This document shows, in pieces, positions 1 through 8,152 of a stretch of 29,669 nt of DNA. Each line of letters begins with the position of its first letter. Position 1 is the first letter of the stretch. The stretch lies in the IMG/VR virus record IMGVR_UViG_3300031857_000986, positions 1 to 29,669 of that record; one strand, written 5' to 3'. The notes below the pieces were generated by a model. That model ran no database searches. It was not told the origin of the DNA and saw only the letters and a program-made list of their open reading frames with translations. Made by a program: the position numbers and the translations under genes. Source of the DNA: a virus.

Positions 1-468
1 CCCTCTGATGAGCATGGCCCCGGTGGTAACGTACTGCACACAAGAAGAGTTGTTAGGGCTGCAAGCGTTCTTGCGGATTCTTACTCCTTAAGCGATGAAG
101 ATAGGGACATCGTTTATGCTGCCTGTCTTCTCCATGATATTACCAAGGGTGTAATCACCTCAGAAGAAGGCCCCATGCACTATGACCCTCTCCACCCCTA
201 TACGGTCGGTGCTTTTGTAAAAGACTGTCAAAAAGAGGATAGACAGTATGCAAGTGAAGGGCAGTCCTCAACGTTGTTTCTTTCTGAGGAAACTGTTCAG
301 TCAATATTAAGACTTGTTCGTTGTCATCTTGGTCCCTGGTCTCCAGTGCCAGAAACCACTCCAATAACTTACCTTGACATGATTGTTCACCTTGCAGACA
401 ATCTTGCGTCGAAGGTGCACTATGTTGTTGATGGAGAAAAGGTAGTGGAAGATAGATGGAAGCTATAA
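1..468 (+). CDS. HD-domain phosphohydrolase (5' end outside window)
   Basis: The reading frame is open from base 1, so the start lies upstream; about 155 residues are visible. They carry a His near visible residue 13, the HD pair at bases 133-138 (LLHDITKG), HPYTVG, a later RCHLGPW His and a final Asp in YLDMIVHLAD. This H...HD...H...D order is typical of metal-dependent HD phosphohydrolases, which in phages often act on nucleotides. The substrate cannot be read from sequence. It heads the replication block and its end overlaps the next small gene. An internal ATG at 175 would remove the HD motif and is not the real start. Confidence 0.72.
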   Translation, partial: PSDEHGPGGNVLHTRRVVRAASVLADSYSLSDEDRDIVYAACLLHDITKGVITSEEGPMHYDPLHPYTVGAFVKDCQKEDRQYASEGQSSTLFLSEETVQSILRLVRCHLGPWSPVPETTPITYLDMIVHLADNLASKVHYVVDGEKVVEDRWKL

Positions 469-638
469 GCAACGAGGTTGAAGACAGACTATTAAAAAGA
501 TTTACTGTCTTAAAAAAGTTGGAATACTACATAACCGAATCTGTTTACTACAGAAGCAACTCAGAGGATATGAAAGAAGACTCTAAGCTTGTTGTATGGA
601 AATTCGGTGATGAAAATGGTAAAATACATCTTCTATGA
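456..638 (+). CDS. small hypothetical protein
   Basis: 60 residues, charged and probably helical (EDRLLKRFTVLKKLEYYITES). It overlaps the HD gene by 13 bases and the primase gene by four bases (ATGA), which suggests translational coupling in one operon. I do not recognise a family. Its place between an HD hydrolase and a primase suggests a replication-associated accessory role, but that is context only. Confidence 0.6.
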   Translation: MEAISNEVEDRLLKRFTVLKKLEYYITESVYYRSNSEDMKEDSKLVVWKFGDENGKIHLL

Positions 639-1843
639 AGATAAATCCAGAAGAAAATAGTTTTCTTTCCAAGTGGAATAAATATGAGGTAGCAAGATAC
701 GTTCCCGCTTTGTCACGAGTAATTAGAGACAAAGATGGTGAAAACCCTCTGTTTGTTAATCAGGATGATATACCTTCATATGCCAGCAAAAACAATAACG
801 TTGGGATATACACCTCCGTCTTCGCTTACGACACTGAAGACATAACAAAAGCAACCCGATTTGGACCACTATACTTTGATATAGATTCAGATGATCTAAA
901 CTCAGCTCTTAGGGAGTGCATAGCGCTGTATAAATACCTTTGTGCGCTTATGCCCAAAGAATCTATCGTAGTTTATTTTACTGGTAAAAAAGGTTTTCAT
1001 ATTGAATGCGAACCTGTTACCTTAGGAATAAATCCTAGCAATTCTCTTCCAAAAGTATTTAGATTTATTGCAGCAAGCATAAAGGAATCATTAGGTTTAG
1101 TAAACCTTGATTTTAGTGTATATGACCTGAGAAGAATGTGGAGACTTCCTGGCTCAAAGCACCAAGAGACCAATCTTTATAAGACTCAACTTAATCCAAA
1201 TGGATCAGACGATTTTGTTAACTGGTCATCAGAGCATATCGTAGATTATGCCAAGCAGTTGCGACCAGTTGAGGTGCCCGCTCAGTCTTTTAACTATAAA
1301 GCAAACGAGTGGTACAGAGAGTGTTCCTATAAGCTAGAGGAAGAGTCCAAGAGAAAAGATGATCCTCTTGAGTATTTTAATAAGTATGGTTCAAAGGCCT
1401 TTAAGGATCTAAATAAGACAGAAAAGGTTTTTGACCCTAAGACGCTAATGACAAAGTGCTCAGCGATACCAAGATTGTATAGGCAAGCAAAAGAAACGGG
1501 TTATCTTGAACACGAAGCTAGGCTGTTTTTATGTTCAATACTTACTTATACAGAAGATTCTATTAAATTCCTTCATGAAATATTAAGTCAGTGTCACGAC
1601 TATAATTTCGAAAAGTCTTCTGCCCACATCAATGACTGGATAAAAAGAAGACAGATGGGAATTGGTGGAAGACCCTACACTTGCGAAAGAGCAAATTCAG
1701 CTGGAGTTGGTTGCGGAGATTGTTCACTAGAGCATAAGAACAAGTGGGTAAGAATAGGTGATAGGTATGTTGAAACTCAAGAGAAAAATTCGCCATCACC
1801 AGTTAGATTTGCATACAGATCAGTAAAAAAGGAGAATGAATAA
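635..1843 (+). CDS. Archaeo-eukaryotic primase (AEP)-like DNA primase
   Basis: 402 residues. Residues about 80-175 carry AEP small-subunit motifs: FDID at 81-84 (metal-binding acidic pair), TGKKGFH at 116-122 (the sGxxGxH-type nucleotide motif) and YDLRRMWRLPGSKH at 163-176. The C-terminal part has Cys275, Cys350, Cys360 and Cys363 around a helical segment. This resembles the Fe-S/PriL-like region of some primases; that comparison is inference. The protein would make primers for the DnaE-type polymerase encoded just downstream. The start overlaps the preceding stop (ATGA). Confidence 0.85.
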   Translation: MKINPEENSFLSKWNKYEVARYVPALSRVIRDKDGENPLFVNQDDIPSYASKNNNVGIYTSVFAYDTEDITKATRFGPLYFDIDSDDLNSALRECIALYKYLCALMPKESIVVYFTGKKGFHIECEPVTLGINPSNSLPKVFRFIAASIKESLGLVNLDFSVYDLRRMWRLPGSKHQETNLYKTQLNPNGSDDFVNWSSEHIVDYAKQLRPVEVPAQSFNYKANEWYRECSYKLEEESKRKDDPLEYFNKYGSKAFKDLNKTEKVFDPKTLMTKCSAIPRLYRQAKETGYLEHEARLFLCSILTYTEDSIKFLHEILSQCHDYNFEKSSAHINDWIKRRQMGIGGRPYTCERANSAGVGCGDCSLEHKNKWVRIGDRYVETQEKNSPSPVRFAYRSVKKENE

Positions 1844-1844
1844 A

Positions 1845-2051
1845 ATGGCAATAAAAGATCCAGATGATGTAATTGGTGTGTGCTCTGAATGTAAATCAGA
1901 TCAGCCAATGACATATATGTACAATAGTAGATTCGCCCAAGAGGGCTTGGCAATTCCATGCAAGTATTGCGGCGGAGTTGTCGTTATTACATACAGAGAA
2001 ACAAGAGATGAGTCATTAGATAGCTCAGATAGAAACAGAGGAATTAGTTGA
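1845..2051 (+). CDS. small zinc-ribbon protein
   Basis: 68 residues with two CxxC pairs (CSEC near residue 13 and CKYC near residue 39), a likely zinc ribbon. An in-frame ATG lies at 1836, but the AGGAG at 1830-1834 sits only one base from it and ten bases from ATG 1845, so 1845 is preferred. The stop overlaps the TTG start of the polymerase gene. Function unknown; it may be a nucleic-acid-binding or polymerase-associated factor. Confidence 0.65.
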   Translation: MAIKDPDDVIGVCSECKSDQPMTYMYNSRFAQEGLAIPCKYCGGVVVITYRETRDESLDSSDRNRGIS

Positions 2052-5000
2052 AAAACTGGACCAACTTACATAACCATACCGTCTTCTCAATGCTTGACGG
2101 GCATGGTGATGTAGCTAAGTATCTTGAGAGAGCTAAGTCGCTGGGTATGACTGGTCTTGCCACAACAGACCACGGTAATATTCACTCTTGGCTTGATTTT
2201 TATGACGCAGGAAAAGCTGCTGGCGTAAAACCTATACTTGGTTCTGAGTTTTATCAGGCTAGAAAAACTAGATTTGATAGAGACGAAGAAGAAAGATCTG
2301 GCCCTTCAAAAAATGAATGGGAACAAAGAGGCCCCTATCACATTACGATACTGGCAAAGAATAATATTGGTTACCATAATATTATTAAGATGTCATCTAA
2401 GTCCTTTCTTCAAGGTTATTATGGTAAGCCAAGAATAGATCACGACCTCATAACAGAGCACAGTGAGGGCATCATAGTTTTATCAGGATGCTTAAACGGG
2501 GAAGTGTCACAAGCTTTACTAAGAGGAGATTATGAATTTGCCCTAATGTCTGCAAAGAAAATGCAAGACATTGTTGGTAAGGAAAACTATTTTATAGAGA
2601 TGCAAGATCATGGTCTGTCAGAGCAGAGAAAAATCTTTAATCAACTATTGGACATAGCTCAAAAAATTGGAGCAAAAGTAATCCCAACGGGCGACTGTCA
2701 TTATGTTCATAGGCACGACGCTCAGGCTCACGACATAATGCTTTGCGTTGCAACTAACTCTAACATAAATACTCCTGATAGATTTTCTTTTTCGGGAGAT
2801 GAATTTTATTTACAATCATATGATGACATGTCTAGAAGATTTTCTGACGAGCTACTAAAGAATACTATGCATGTCAACGACATGATTGATGTTGATTTAA
2901 ACTTTGGCCAAATATACTTTCCAAACTTTCCTATTCCAACCAATGAAGGTTCAATTGAGTATTTCGAAAGACTCGCCTGGGAAGGTCTAAGAGCAAGATA
3001 TGGAGAAGATCTTCCTCAAGAAATAGTTGATAGAGCCAACTATGAAATTAAAGTAGTAAAGGACATGGGCTTTCCTGAATACTTCTTGGTCGTTTCTGAC
3101 CTTGTTAGATGGGCCAAGGACAGTGGCATTAGAGTTGGCTGGGGAAGAGGCTCAGCTGCAGGAAGTATTCTTTCTTACGCTTTTAATATAACCAATCTCG
3201 ATCCACTTAAGTTCGGCTTAATGTTTGAGAGATTCTTGGTTGAGGGCCGTAAATCAATGCCTGATATCGACCTTGACTTTGACGATAGACACAGAGATAA
3301 AGTCATTAACTACGCAAGAGAAAAGTATGGCTCTGACAGAGTTGCGCACATCTGTACCTTCAACAAAACTGGTGCAAGACAATCAATTAGAGACGCTGCA
3401 AGAGCACTTGGATACGACTTTGCTACCGGAGATAAGGTATCAAAGCTAGTGCCGCCTCCTGTATTGGGAGTCTCAAAAACTCTATCCGAGTGTATGGAAG
3501 TAGATGAGTTTACTTCTCTTTATAAATCAGACGCTGATAGCAAGAAAATTGTTGATACAGCTTTTGGTCTTGAAGGCCTAGTTAGGCAGACAGGTATGCA
3601 CGCAGCTGGTGTCGTTATCTCAAGAGACCCGCTAACCGAATATCTACCCATCATGCAGAAGGGCGCAGATAACCCCATTATCACTCAATGGGATATGGGT
3701 CGTGTAGAGCAATGCGGTCTTTTGAAGATTGACTTTCTTGGTCTTCGCAACCTAGGTGTTATAGATCAGTGTGTAAAGCTCGTAAAAAAGCATAGGGGTA
3801 TTAATATTGTTGTTGACGAAATTCCCCTAGATGATCAGACTACATATAACGAACTTTGCAAGGGTAACGCAATAGGCGTGTTCCAGCTTGAGTCTTCTGG
3901 AATGAGAGAGCTCATGGTTCAACTACAGCCTCAGAACATTCAGGACATCATGGCACTTATCTCTCTTTACAGACCAGGGCCAATGGGCTCTGGCATGGAT
4001 AAGCTTTATATAGACAGAAAGCATGGCAGATCAAAAATCTCATATGACCACCCCAACCTAGAGAAAGTTCTAGGCCCTTCTCTTGGAATCATGTTGTACC
4101 AAGAAGATGTTCTTGGTGTAGCAAGAGAGCTGGCTGGATTTACTTCAGCTGAAGCAGATGATCTCAGAAAAGTAATTGGCAAGAAGCTAATGGACAAGAT
4201 CGCTTTGTTTAGAAACAAGTTTGTTCAGGGCTGCATGCAATACTCTAACCTAGATGAGGATAGAGCCAATAAAATATATTCTGACATTGAGTACTTTGGT
4301 GGTTACGGATTCAACAGAGCCCACGCCGCAAGCTACGCAATGATTTCCTACATCACTGCTTATCTAAAAGTAAACTATACTGCGGAGTATATGGCAGCTC
4401 TTTTAACATCGGTAGCTGGGAACAAAGATAAGCTGTCCCTTTATCTTTCAGACTGCAGAAAGATGAACATAAAGGTAGCCCCACCTTCAATTAACAGATC
4501 AATTGAAGACTTTGGCGTCATTGATGATAGAAACATAATCTTTGGCCTAGCTGCGATTAATGGAATAGGCTACGCAGTTTCTGATGCAATACTATCGAAT
4601 AGAAAAGAAGATAGACCCTATACGTCAATGCACGACTTCCTTAGAAGAACAAACATAGCGGTACTAAAGAAGTCAACACTTGAGCACCTTGCGGCAAGCG
4701 GTGCTTTTGATGAGCTTATTGAGTATGCGATAGACCAGGACTTTGGTAGAAGAACAGAGCTGTCTCTTCTTGAGAGAGAAAAAGAAGAGCTCGGAATTTA
4801 CGTTTCAAAAAATCCTGTAGATGGAATTTGGGATCTTCTTTCAGAAAATATATCTCACGAAATAATTGAACTTGAAGATGTTAATATGTCTTCTAGGGTA
4901 TCTTTGGCTGGAATCATATCAAACTCAAAAAAGATTTTAACCAAGAAGGGTGCAAGAATGTATAAGTTCACTCTTCAAGATATTTCATCAGAAGTTGAAA

Positions 5001-5380
5001 TCATAGTATTTCCCAGAGAGGCAAAGTCTTATGGCGACGATTTCTTCTCTGACGGAGAGGTAATAAAGATAACTGGCACCCTAAATAAAGAGGGTGATGA
5101 AGAAAGATCAACCAACAAAATTGTTTTAAACTCTTGTGAAAAGGTTGATCTATCTCATTTTTCTGGTGGCAGACCAATTTACTTAAAAGCAAAAAATAAC
5201 ATATCTGAAGAGACTATCAAAAAAATAAATGATATAATTAAATCTCACAAAGGTGGATCTTATGTTTTTCTTGAGATAGACGAAGAAAGACAAAAAGTTA
5301 GATTTAAGTTTAATACAACTACCTCAGTGGTGGTCAAAGATTCTTTGGAAAAATTAATAAAGGAAACAAAGGAAATATAA
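2048..5380 (+). CDS. dnaE: DNA polymerase III alpha subunit (DnaE type)
   Basis: 1110 residues, near the full length of bacterial DnaE. An N-terminal PHP domain keeps its metal-ligand candidates: H8/H10, D41/H42, E67, H98, C148, D216/H218. The polymerase core shows GRGSAAGS (367-374), catalytic D406 and D408 in PDIDLDFDD, and D562 in KIDFLGL, followed by YQEDV and the GGYGFNRAHAASY stretch. A C-terminal OB fold begins near VSLAGIISNSKK. The start is TTG at 2048, five bases after an AGAGGAA Shine-Dalgarno and overlapping the previous stop. It is the phage replicase; with an intact PHP site it may proofread by itself. Confidence 0.96.
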   Translation: MKNWTNLHNHTVFSMLDGHGDVAKYLERAKSLGMTGLATTDHGNIHSWLDFYDAGKAAGVKPILGSEFYQARKTRFDRDEEERSGPSKNEWEQRGPYHITILAKNNIGYHNIIKMSSKSFLQGYYGKPRIDHDLITEHSEGIIVLSGCLNGEVSQALLRGDYEFALMSAKKMQDIVGKENYFIEMQDHGLSEQRKIFNQLLDIAQKIGAKVIPTGDCHYVHRHDAQAHDIMLCVATNSNINTPDRFSFSGDEFYLQSYDDMSRRFSDELLKNTMHVNDMIDVDLNFGQIYFPNFPIPTNEGSIEYFERLAWEGLRARYGEDLPQEIVDRANYEIKVVKDMGFPEYFLVVSDLVRWAKDSGIRVGWGRGSAAGSILSYAFNITNLDPLKFGLMFERFLVEGRKSMPDIDLDFDDRHRDKVINYAREKYGSDRVAHICTFNKTGARQSIRDAARALGYDFATGDKVSKLVPPPVLGVSKTLSECMEVDEFTSLYKSDADSKKIVDTAFGLEGLVRQTGMHAAGVVISRDPLTEYLPIMQKGADNPIITQWDMGRVEQCGLLKIDFLGLRNLGVIDQCVKLVKKHRGINIVVDEIPLDDQTTYNELCKGNAIGVFQLESSGMRELMVQLQPQNIQDIMALISLYRPGPMGSGMDKLYIDRKHGRSKISYDHPNLEKVLGPSLGIMLYQEDVLGVARELAGFTSAEADDLRKVIGKKLMDKIALFRNKFVQGCMQYSNLDEDRANKIYSDIEYFGGYGFNRAHAASYAMISYITAYLKVNYTAEYMAALLTSVAGNKDKLSLYLSDCRKMNIKVAPPSINRSIEDFGVIDDRNIIFGLAAINGIGYAVSDAILSNRKEDRPYTSMHDFLRRTNIAVLKKSTLEHLAASGAFDELIEYAIDQDFGRRTELSLLEREKEELGIYVSKNPVDGIWDLLSENISHEIIELEDVNMSSRVSLAGIISNSKKILTKKGARMYKFTLQDISSEVEIIVFPREAKSYGDDFFSDGEVIKITGTLNKEGDEERSTNKIVLNSCEKVDLSHFSGGRPIYLKAKNNISEETIKKINDIIKSHKGGSYVFLEIDEERQKVRFKFNTTTSVVVKDSLEKLIKETKEI

Positions 5381-5748
5381 TGGCAGCTAAAGGTTCGTTT
5401 AAAAACCCTTCTGAAAAACCATGCTGGGTATTCTGTTCGTCCTGCAACAGATGTCAGGACAAGGGTCGCTACACAAAGTGTAACGGATGCTCGGGTAGAT
5501 ATGACCCAGAGGGAAGAATAGAAGTTCATCCAGAGGATTTCTGTGACTGCAAGAATGGCGTCTTGAGATGGAAGACTCAGCAGGGCAAGTTGATTATGAC
5601 TAGGTTTAAGTCAAATCCATTTAAGGGTCAAGTCAAGTATGAAAAGAAATCTGAAGACGAAAGAGACTGGGACTCTTATGTTAATGACATGAGAGAAAAG
5701 CTCAATGATCCAAAATGGAATCCAATTACAATAGTAGATGAGGACTAA
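5380..5748 (+). CDS. Cys-rich zinc-binding hypothetical protein
   Basis: 122 residues. The first half holds many cysteines in CxxC-like spacing (CSSCNRC, CNGC, CDC), suggesting one or two zinc sites; the second half is charged. The start overlaps the dnaE stop (TAATG) and is preceded by AAAGGAAA, so it is co-translated with the polymerase. No family recognised. Confidence 0.72.
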   Translation: MAAKGSFKNPSEKPCWVFCSSCNRCQDKGRYTKCNGCSGRYDPEGRIEVHPEDFCDCKNGVLRWKTQQGKLIMTRFKSNPFKGQVKYEKKSEDERDWDSYVNDMREKLNDPKWNPITIVDED

Positions 5749-5753
5749 TATAT

Positions 5754-5984
5754 ATGAGAAAAGAAATAGGAAGAATAGAAAAGGGTAAGGCTGCCTTAAT
5801 TGAATACAGCACCCCTTATGTTGAGGACAGTCCTACATATTTTATACAAATGGGCATAGTAGGTCTTTGGCTTGAACAAAAAGAGCTAAAGGACTTAAAG
5901 ACGGTACTTGATTACTATACTAACGTAGACGATTTTTTACAGTGTAAAATAAAGGTAGATGGTGAGTATGTGGCCACATCTTGA
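5754..5984 (+). CDS. small hypothetical protein
   Basis: 76 residues, beginning MRKEIGRIEKGKAALIEY, with mixed beta/alpha character and no Cys cluster. It lies five bases after the preceding gene and overlaps the next by 17 bases. Family not recognised; it belongs to the replication operon by position. Confidence 0.6.
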   Translation: MRKEIGRIEKGKAALIEYSTPYVEDSPTYFIQMGIVGLWLEQKELKDLKTVLDYYTNVDDFLQCKIKVDGEYVATS

Positions 5985-6126
5985 AGATGATCATATGGAA
6001 TATGGAGACACTGGTTGGATCTCTGTTGGAGAAGGCTGGCTAGAAAACCAAGCCAACGGTCATAGGCTAAGTCCTGAGGGCATTGAGTATGACGAAAATG
6101 GTAACGAGATCAAAGAGGATTTGTGA
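5968..6126 (+). CDS. small acidic hypothetical protein
   Basis: 52 residues, strongly acidic and Trp/Gly-containing (GDTGWISVGEGWLENQ). ATG at 5968 overlaps the end of the previous gene and follows GGTGAG. Its TGA overlaps the GTG start of the Cas4-like nuclease, so it fills what would otherwise be a 140-base gap. It is too short for family assignment. Confidence 0.55.
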   Translation: MWPHLEDDHMEYGDTGWISVGEGWLENQANGHRLSPEGIEYDENGNEIKEDL

Positions 6127-6923
6127 GCATTCAAATAAAAAGTATCTCAGATTTAGATGACTTTCAAAAGCTTACATTAACTGAGTTTAGTTATTCAAGG
6201 ATTGATACGTATGAGATGTGTCCGTCCAAATATTTCTTTTCTTATATAAAGAAAGAGCCAAGGCAGTTTGGAGAAGCTGCTGTTCTTGGCAACATAGTTC
6301 ACTCTGTTTTAGAGGACCTAGTTTCAAGCGAATCTCCTCTTGATATAGAGCAGATAAAGTCAAACTATGAAGAAAAGAAGCTTTCTTACGATCCAAATAA
6401 TCAGATATCAAAAGAGCTTATATTCGCTGGCAATCAGATTCTTGAAGAGTTCTACGACTTAAATCAAGATAAGGTTTTTGATGTATATGAAAAAGAACTT
6501 GGATTTAACTTTGTTATTGGAAACTATTCTATAATAGGATACATAGATAGGGTAGATGTTTCCGGCGACAATGTTCACATTGTTGACTATAAAACTGGCA
6601 AGAGAGAGGTAGCAGCAAAAGATGTTGCAACCAATTTGCAGTTGGGCATATATGCACTAGCTGCCTCTGTCATATTTCCTGACAAGAATATAACGGCATC
6701 GCTTCACTATTTAAGATCTGGAAGACTCAAGTCTCACACATATTCGCAAGAAGATCTGGAATATGTAAAGGAAACTCTTGTTAAAAGAATCAATAAAATA
6801 ATGGATGACGGGAATTTTATTCCCACAAAAAACGAAAGAATCTGCTCATTCTGTGACCACGCCCGAAGTGGTGCTTGCGGCATAGGTGCAGTGAGATACA
6901 AAAAATTTAATAAAGATATTTAA
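6123..6923 (+). CDS. Cas4/RecB-like PD-(D/E)XK Fe-S exonuclease
   Basis: 266 residues, GTG start after an AGAGGAT Shine-Dalgarno. The nuclease core shows H60 in GNIVHSVLE, D142 in GYIDRVD, DYKTGK with D155/K157, and the QLGIYALA motif (Q173, Y177). Cys33 near the N terminus and Cys241, Cys244, Cys252 near the C terminus match the four-Cys Fe-S staple of Cas4/AddB-type nucleases. No other cas gene or array is present, so a role in replication or recombination end-processing is more likely than CRISPR adaptation. Confidence 0.88.
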   Translation: MSIQIKSISDLDDFQKLTLTEFSYSRIDTYEMCPSKYFFSYIKKEPRQFGEAAVLGNIVHSVLEDLVSSESPLDIEQIKSNYEEKKLSYDPNNQISKELIFAGNQILEEFYDLNQDKVFDVYEKELGFNFVIGNYSIIGYIDRVDVSGDNVHIVDYKTGKREVAAKDVATNLQLGIYALAASVIFPDKNITASLHYLRSGRLKSHTYSQEDLEYVKETLVKRINKIMDDGNFIPTKNERICSFCDHARSGACGIGAVRYKKFNKDI

Positions 6924-6928
6924 GGCAT

Positions 6929-6966
6929 AAAAAATCCCCCCTCCGAGACGAATCTCAGAGGGGGGA
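6929..6966 (-). terminator. Rho-independent terminator (minus strand)
   Basis: CCCCCCTC (6936-6943) and GAGA (6945-6948) pair with TCTC (6953-6956) and GAGGGGGG (6958-6965) around a CGAA loop, with one C/A mismatch. The A6 run at 6929-6934 becomes a U-run on the minus strand. It ends the small minus-strand gene 6982-7152 and separates it from the convergent replication operon. Confidence 0.85.
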
Positions 6967-6981
6967 AGCTTACAGCTCAGG

Positions 6982-7152
6982 TCAGAACTGCTCTACGGGG
7001 TAGAGCTCAGCCGAGGCCAGGAGATCAAAGTCGTTCTCCACTACAACCTTGACGGCCTCGCTATGGCTGACGCCAATAGACGAGAGAGTCTCAATTGCAT
7101 TCTCGTTGATGTTCTGCTTCATGCTGTTGATAATGGTGTTTAGTGTGTTCAT
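6982..7152 (-). CDS. small minus-strand protein, weak UBA-like pattern
   Basis: 56 residues starting MNTLNTIINSMKQ. The C-terminal half (IETLSSIGVSHSEAVKVV) resembles the three-helix UBA/EF-Ts-N pattern, but only weakly. It is the only minus-strand gene in the first 26 kb, has a terminator directly downstream, and looks more GC-rich than its neighbours. A longer frame begins at 7188, but ATG 7152 fits better, with AGGAT about eight bases upstream. A host-takeover or regulatory peptide is possible; function unknown. Confidence 0.6.
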   Translation of the reverse strand: MNTLNTIINSMKQNINENAIETLSSIGVSHSEAVKVVVENDFDLLASAELYPVEQF

Positions 7153-7205
7153 GACAGGTATCCTATCACCTTTCTGCCTTGGTGGCAACTTATTTTGTGG
7201 TTTTT

Positions 7206-7234
7206 TTGTTTTTTATGATTTTATAAAGTATAAT
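7206..7234 (+). promoter_or_regulatory. putative promoter for the 7268 operon
   Basis: TATAAT at 7229-7234 with TTGTTT at 7206-7211, 17 bases apart, in a T-rich gap between divergent genes. The -35 match is only partial. A TATACT-like box on the opposite strand (7227-7232) overlaps it, so one short region may fire both ways. Confidence 0.55.
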
Positions 7235-7267
7235 ATCTCTGTATCTTAGGAAGAAAAGGATAGCACG

Positions 7268-7426
7268 ATGAGTATAGGCAGCGCAAGTCCAGAAGAGTTT
7301 TTTTTGGACAGATCTCTAAAGAAAAAAATACCTAACTTTAAAAAGCTCATCGCAGAGACAATAGACATTGACCTACTAGAAGAGCGGCACAAGAACACAA
7401 AAAGGCAACGCCTACAGACACACTAA
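7268..7426 (+). pseudogene. N-terminal fragment of frameshifted endonuclease gene
   Basis: 52 codons, ATG after GAAAAGGA with seven-base spacing. The last residues (from about base 7404) are out of frame with the following endonuclease. If one A is removed from the A5 run at 7399-7403, the frame runs straight into the nuclease as NTKGNAYRHTKSGYRKDLG. The start and ribosome site therefore belong to the nuclease gene, and as written the product is a truncated peptide. Confidence 0.6.
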
Positions 7427-7451
7427 GAGCGGATACAGAAAAGACCTTGGC

Positions 7452-7826
7452 ATGAATCTAAGGTCAAATTGGGAAGCAAACTTTGCAAGAATTCTTAATG
7501 CGTACGAAATACAATTTGAGTTTGAGCCAAAAGTTTTTACGTTTCCAATAAAGAGGGGAACCAAGGGTTACACTCCAGACTTTTATTTTTCTAATACTGA
7601 AGAATGGGTTGAGATAAAGGGTTACCTTGATGATAAAAGCAAAATAAAACTTAAAAGATTCAAGAGATATTATCCAGCTGAGTTTGAAAAAATGACATTC
7701 GTCATCAGCAAATACTCTACCGATGCTAAAAAGTTCGCAGAAGAACTTGGAATACCAACTGTTTTATTTTATGAAGATATAAAAAATAGTTTTATGAATA
7801 AAATCCCTTATTGGGAAGGAAATTAA
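7452..7826 (+). CDS. phage PD-(D/E)XK endonuclease (frame-interrupted 5' end)
   Basis: 124 residues in the open frame, containing RSNWEANFARIL, YTPDFYF and WVEIKGYL. These are the PD...(E)xK signature of a small restriction-like nuclease family common in phages. In that family the RSxWEANxAR motif is preceded by a G-x-R-x-DL segment. Here that segment (SGYRKDLG) lies upstream of ATG 7452 in the same frame but without a start codon, so 7452 is not the native start. The restored gene would run 7268-7826 and encode about 185 residues. Role: DNA cleavage during replication or packaging, or homing-like; unresolved. Confidence 0.72.
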   Translation: MNLRSNWEANFARILNAYEIQFEFEPKVFTFPIKRGTKGYTPDFYFSNTEEWVEIKGYLDDKSKIKLKRFKRYYPAEFEKMTFVISKYSTDAKKFAEELGIPTVLFYEDIKNSFMNKIPYWEGN

Positions 7827-7827
7827 G

Positions 7828-7944
7828 ATGGCAACTTACAAAGAGCAGTATTACTCGCTTGAGGAAAGCGAGATGCAGGACCTAATTAACAGAGCAAAAA
7901 AACGGAGACTCAAAAGCGTCAGAGGAGTTGTTAAAAGTCTTTAA
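7828..7944 (+). pseudogene. N-terminal fragment of phage sigma factor
   Basis: 38 codons, ATG at 7828 two bases after the nuclease stop, with GGAAGGAAAT upstream. It reads MATYKEQYYSLEES...LINRAKK and then leaves the sigma frame at the A7 run 7896-7902. Removing one A gives LINRAKNGDSKASEELL, the typical start of a sigma-70-like region 2, which continues in the frame ending at 8152. Confidence 0.62.
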
Positions 7945-8152
7945 TAACTTTTTAACCAAATATGTGACAATGCTTTATGTGGGCAAGTATAGCTTGTCTG
8001 ATTACGATATCAGAAGATTTGTTGCCCTTTTTATTAAGGACAATCAAACTAGGTACGCAGTTCTTAGAAATAAGCTAAAGTCTCAGCATACCAAAGTCGT
8101 CTTTGAGGCTATGAATCGGAATAACGTACATGACAAAGAGGTATTGCACTGA
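7928..8152 (+). pseudogene. middle fragment of phage sigma factor (region 2, first part)
   Basis: Open frame reading LLKVFNNFLTKYVTMLYVGK and SDYDIRRFVALF, which matches the N-terminal part of region 2 in phage sigma-like proteins. It has no convincing Shine-Dalgarno and opens with TTG inside coding sequence, so it is not an independent gene. Its own frame stops at 8152; the continuing region 2 (EEDVRQTVNMTFFQC) is in the next frame from about 8140. Confidence 0.55.

Noticed and set aside
155-472. Minus-strand frame of about 105 codons opposite the HD hydrolase
   Set aside because: It mirrors a gene with clear HD motifs on the plus strand and has no recognisable features.
6123-6923. Cas4-like nuclease as evidence of CRISPR
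   Set aside because: No repeat-spacer array and no other cas gene in the window; stand-alone Cas4-like nucleases are common in phages.
7896-7902. Classic programmed -1 frameshift at the A AAA AAC slippery site in the sigma gene
   Set aside because: The heptamer fits a -1 site, but the continuing sigma frame needs a +1 shift (one base skipped); a -1 shift reaches a stop soon after.
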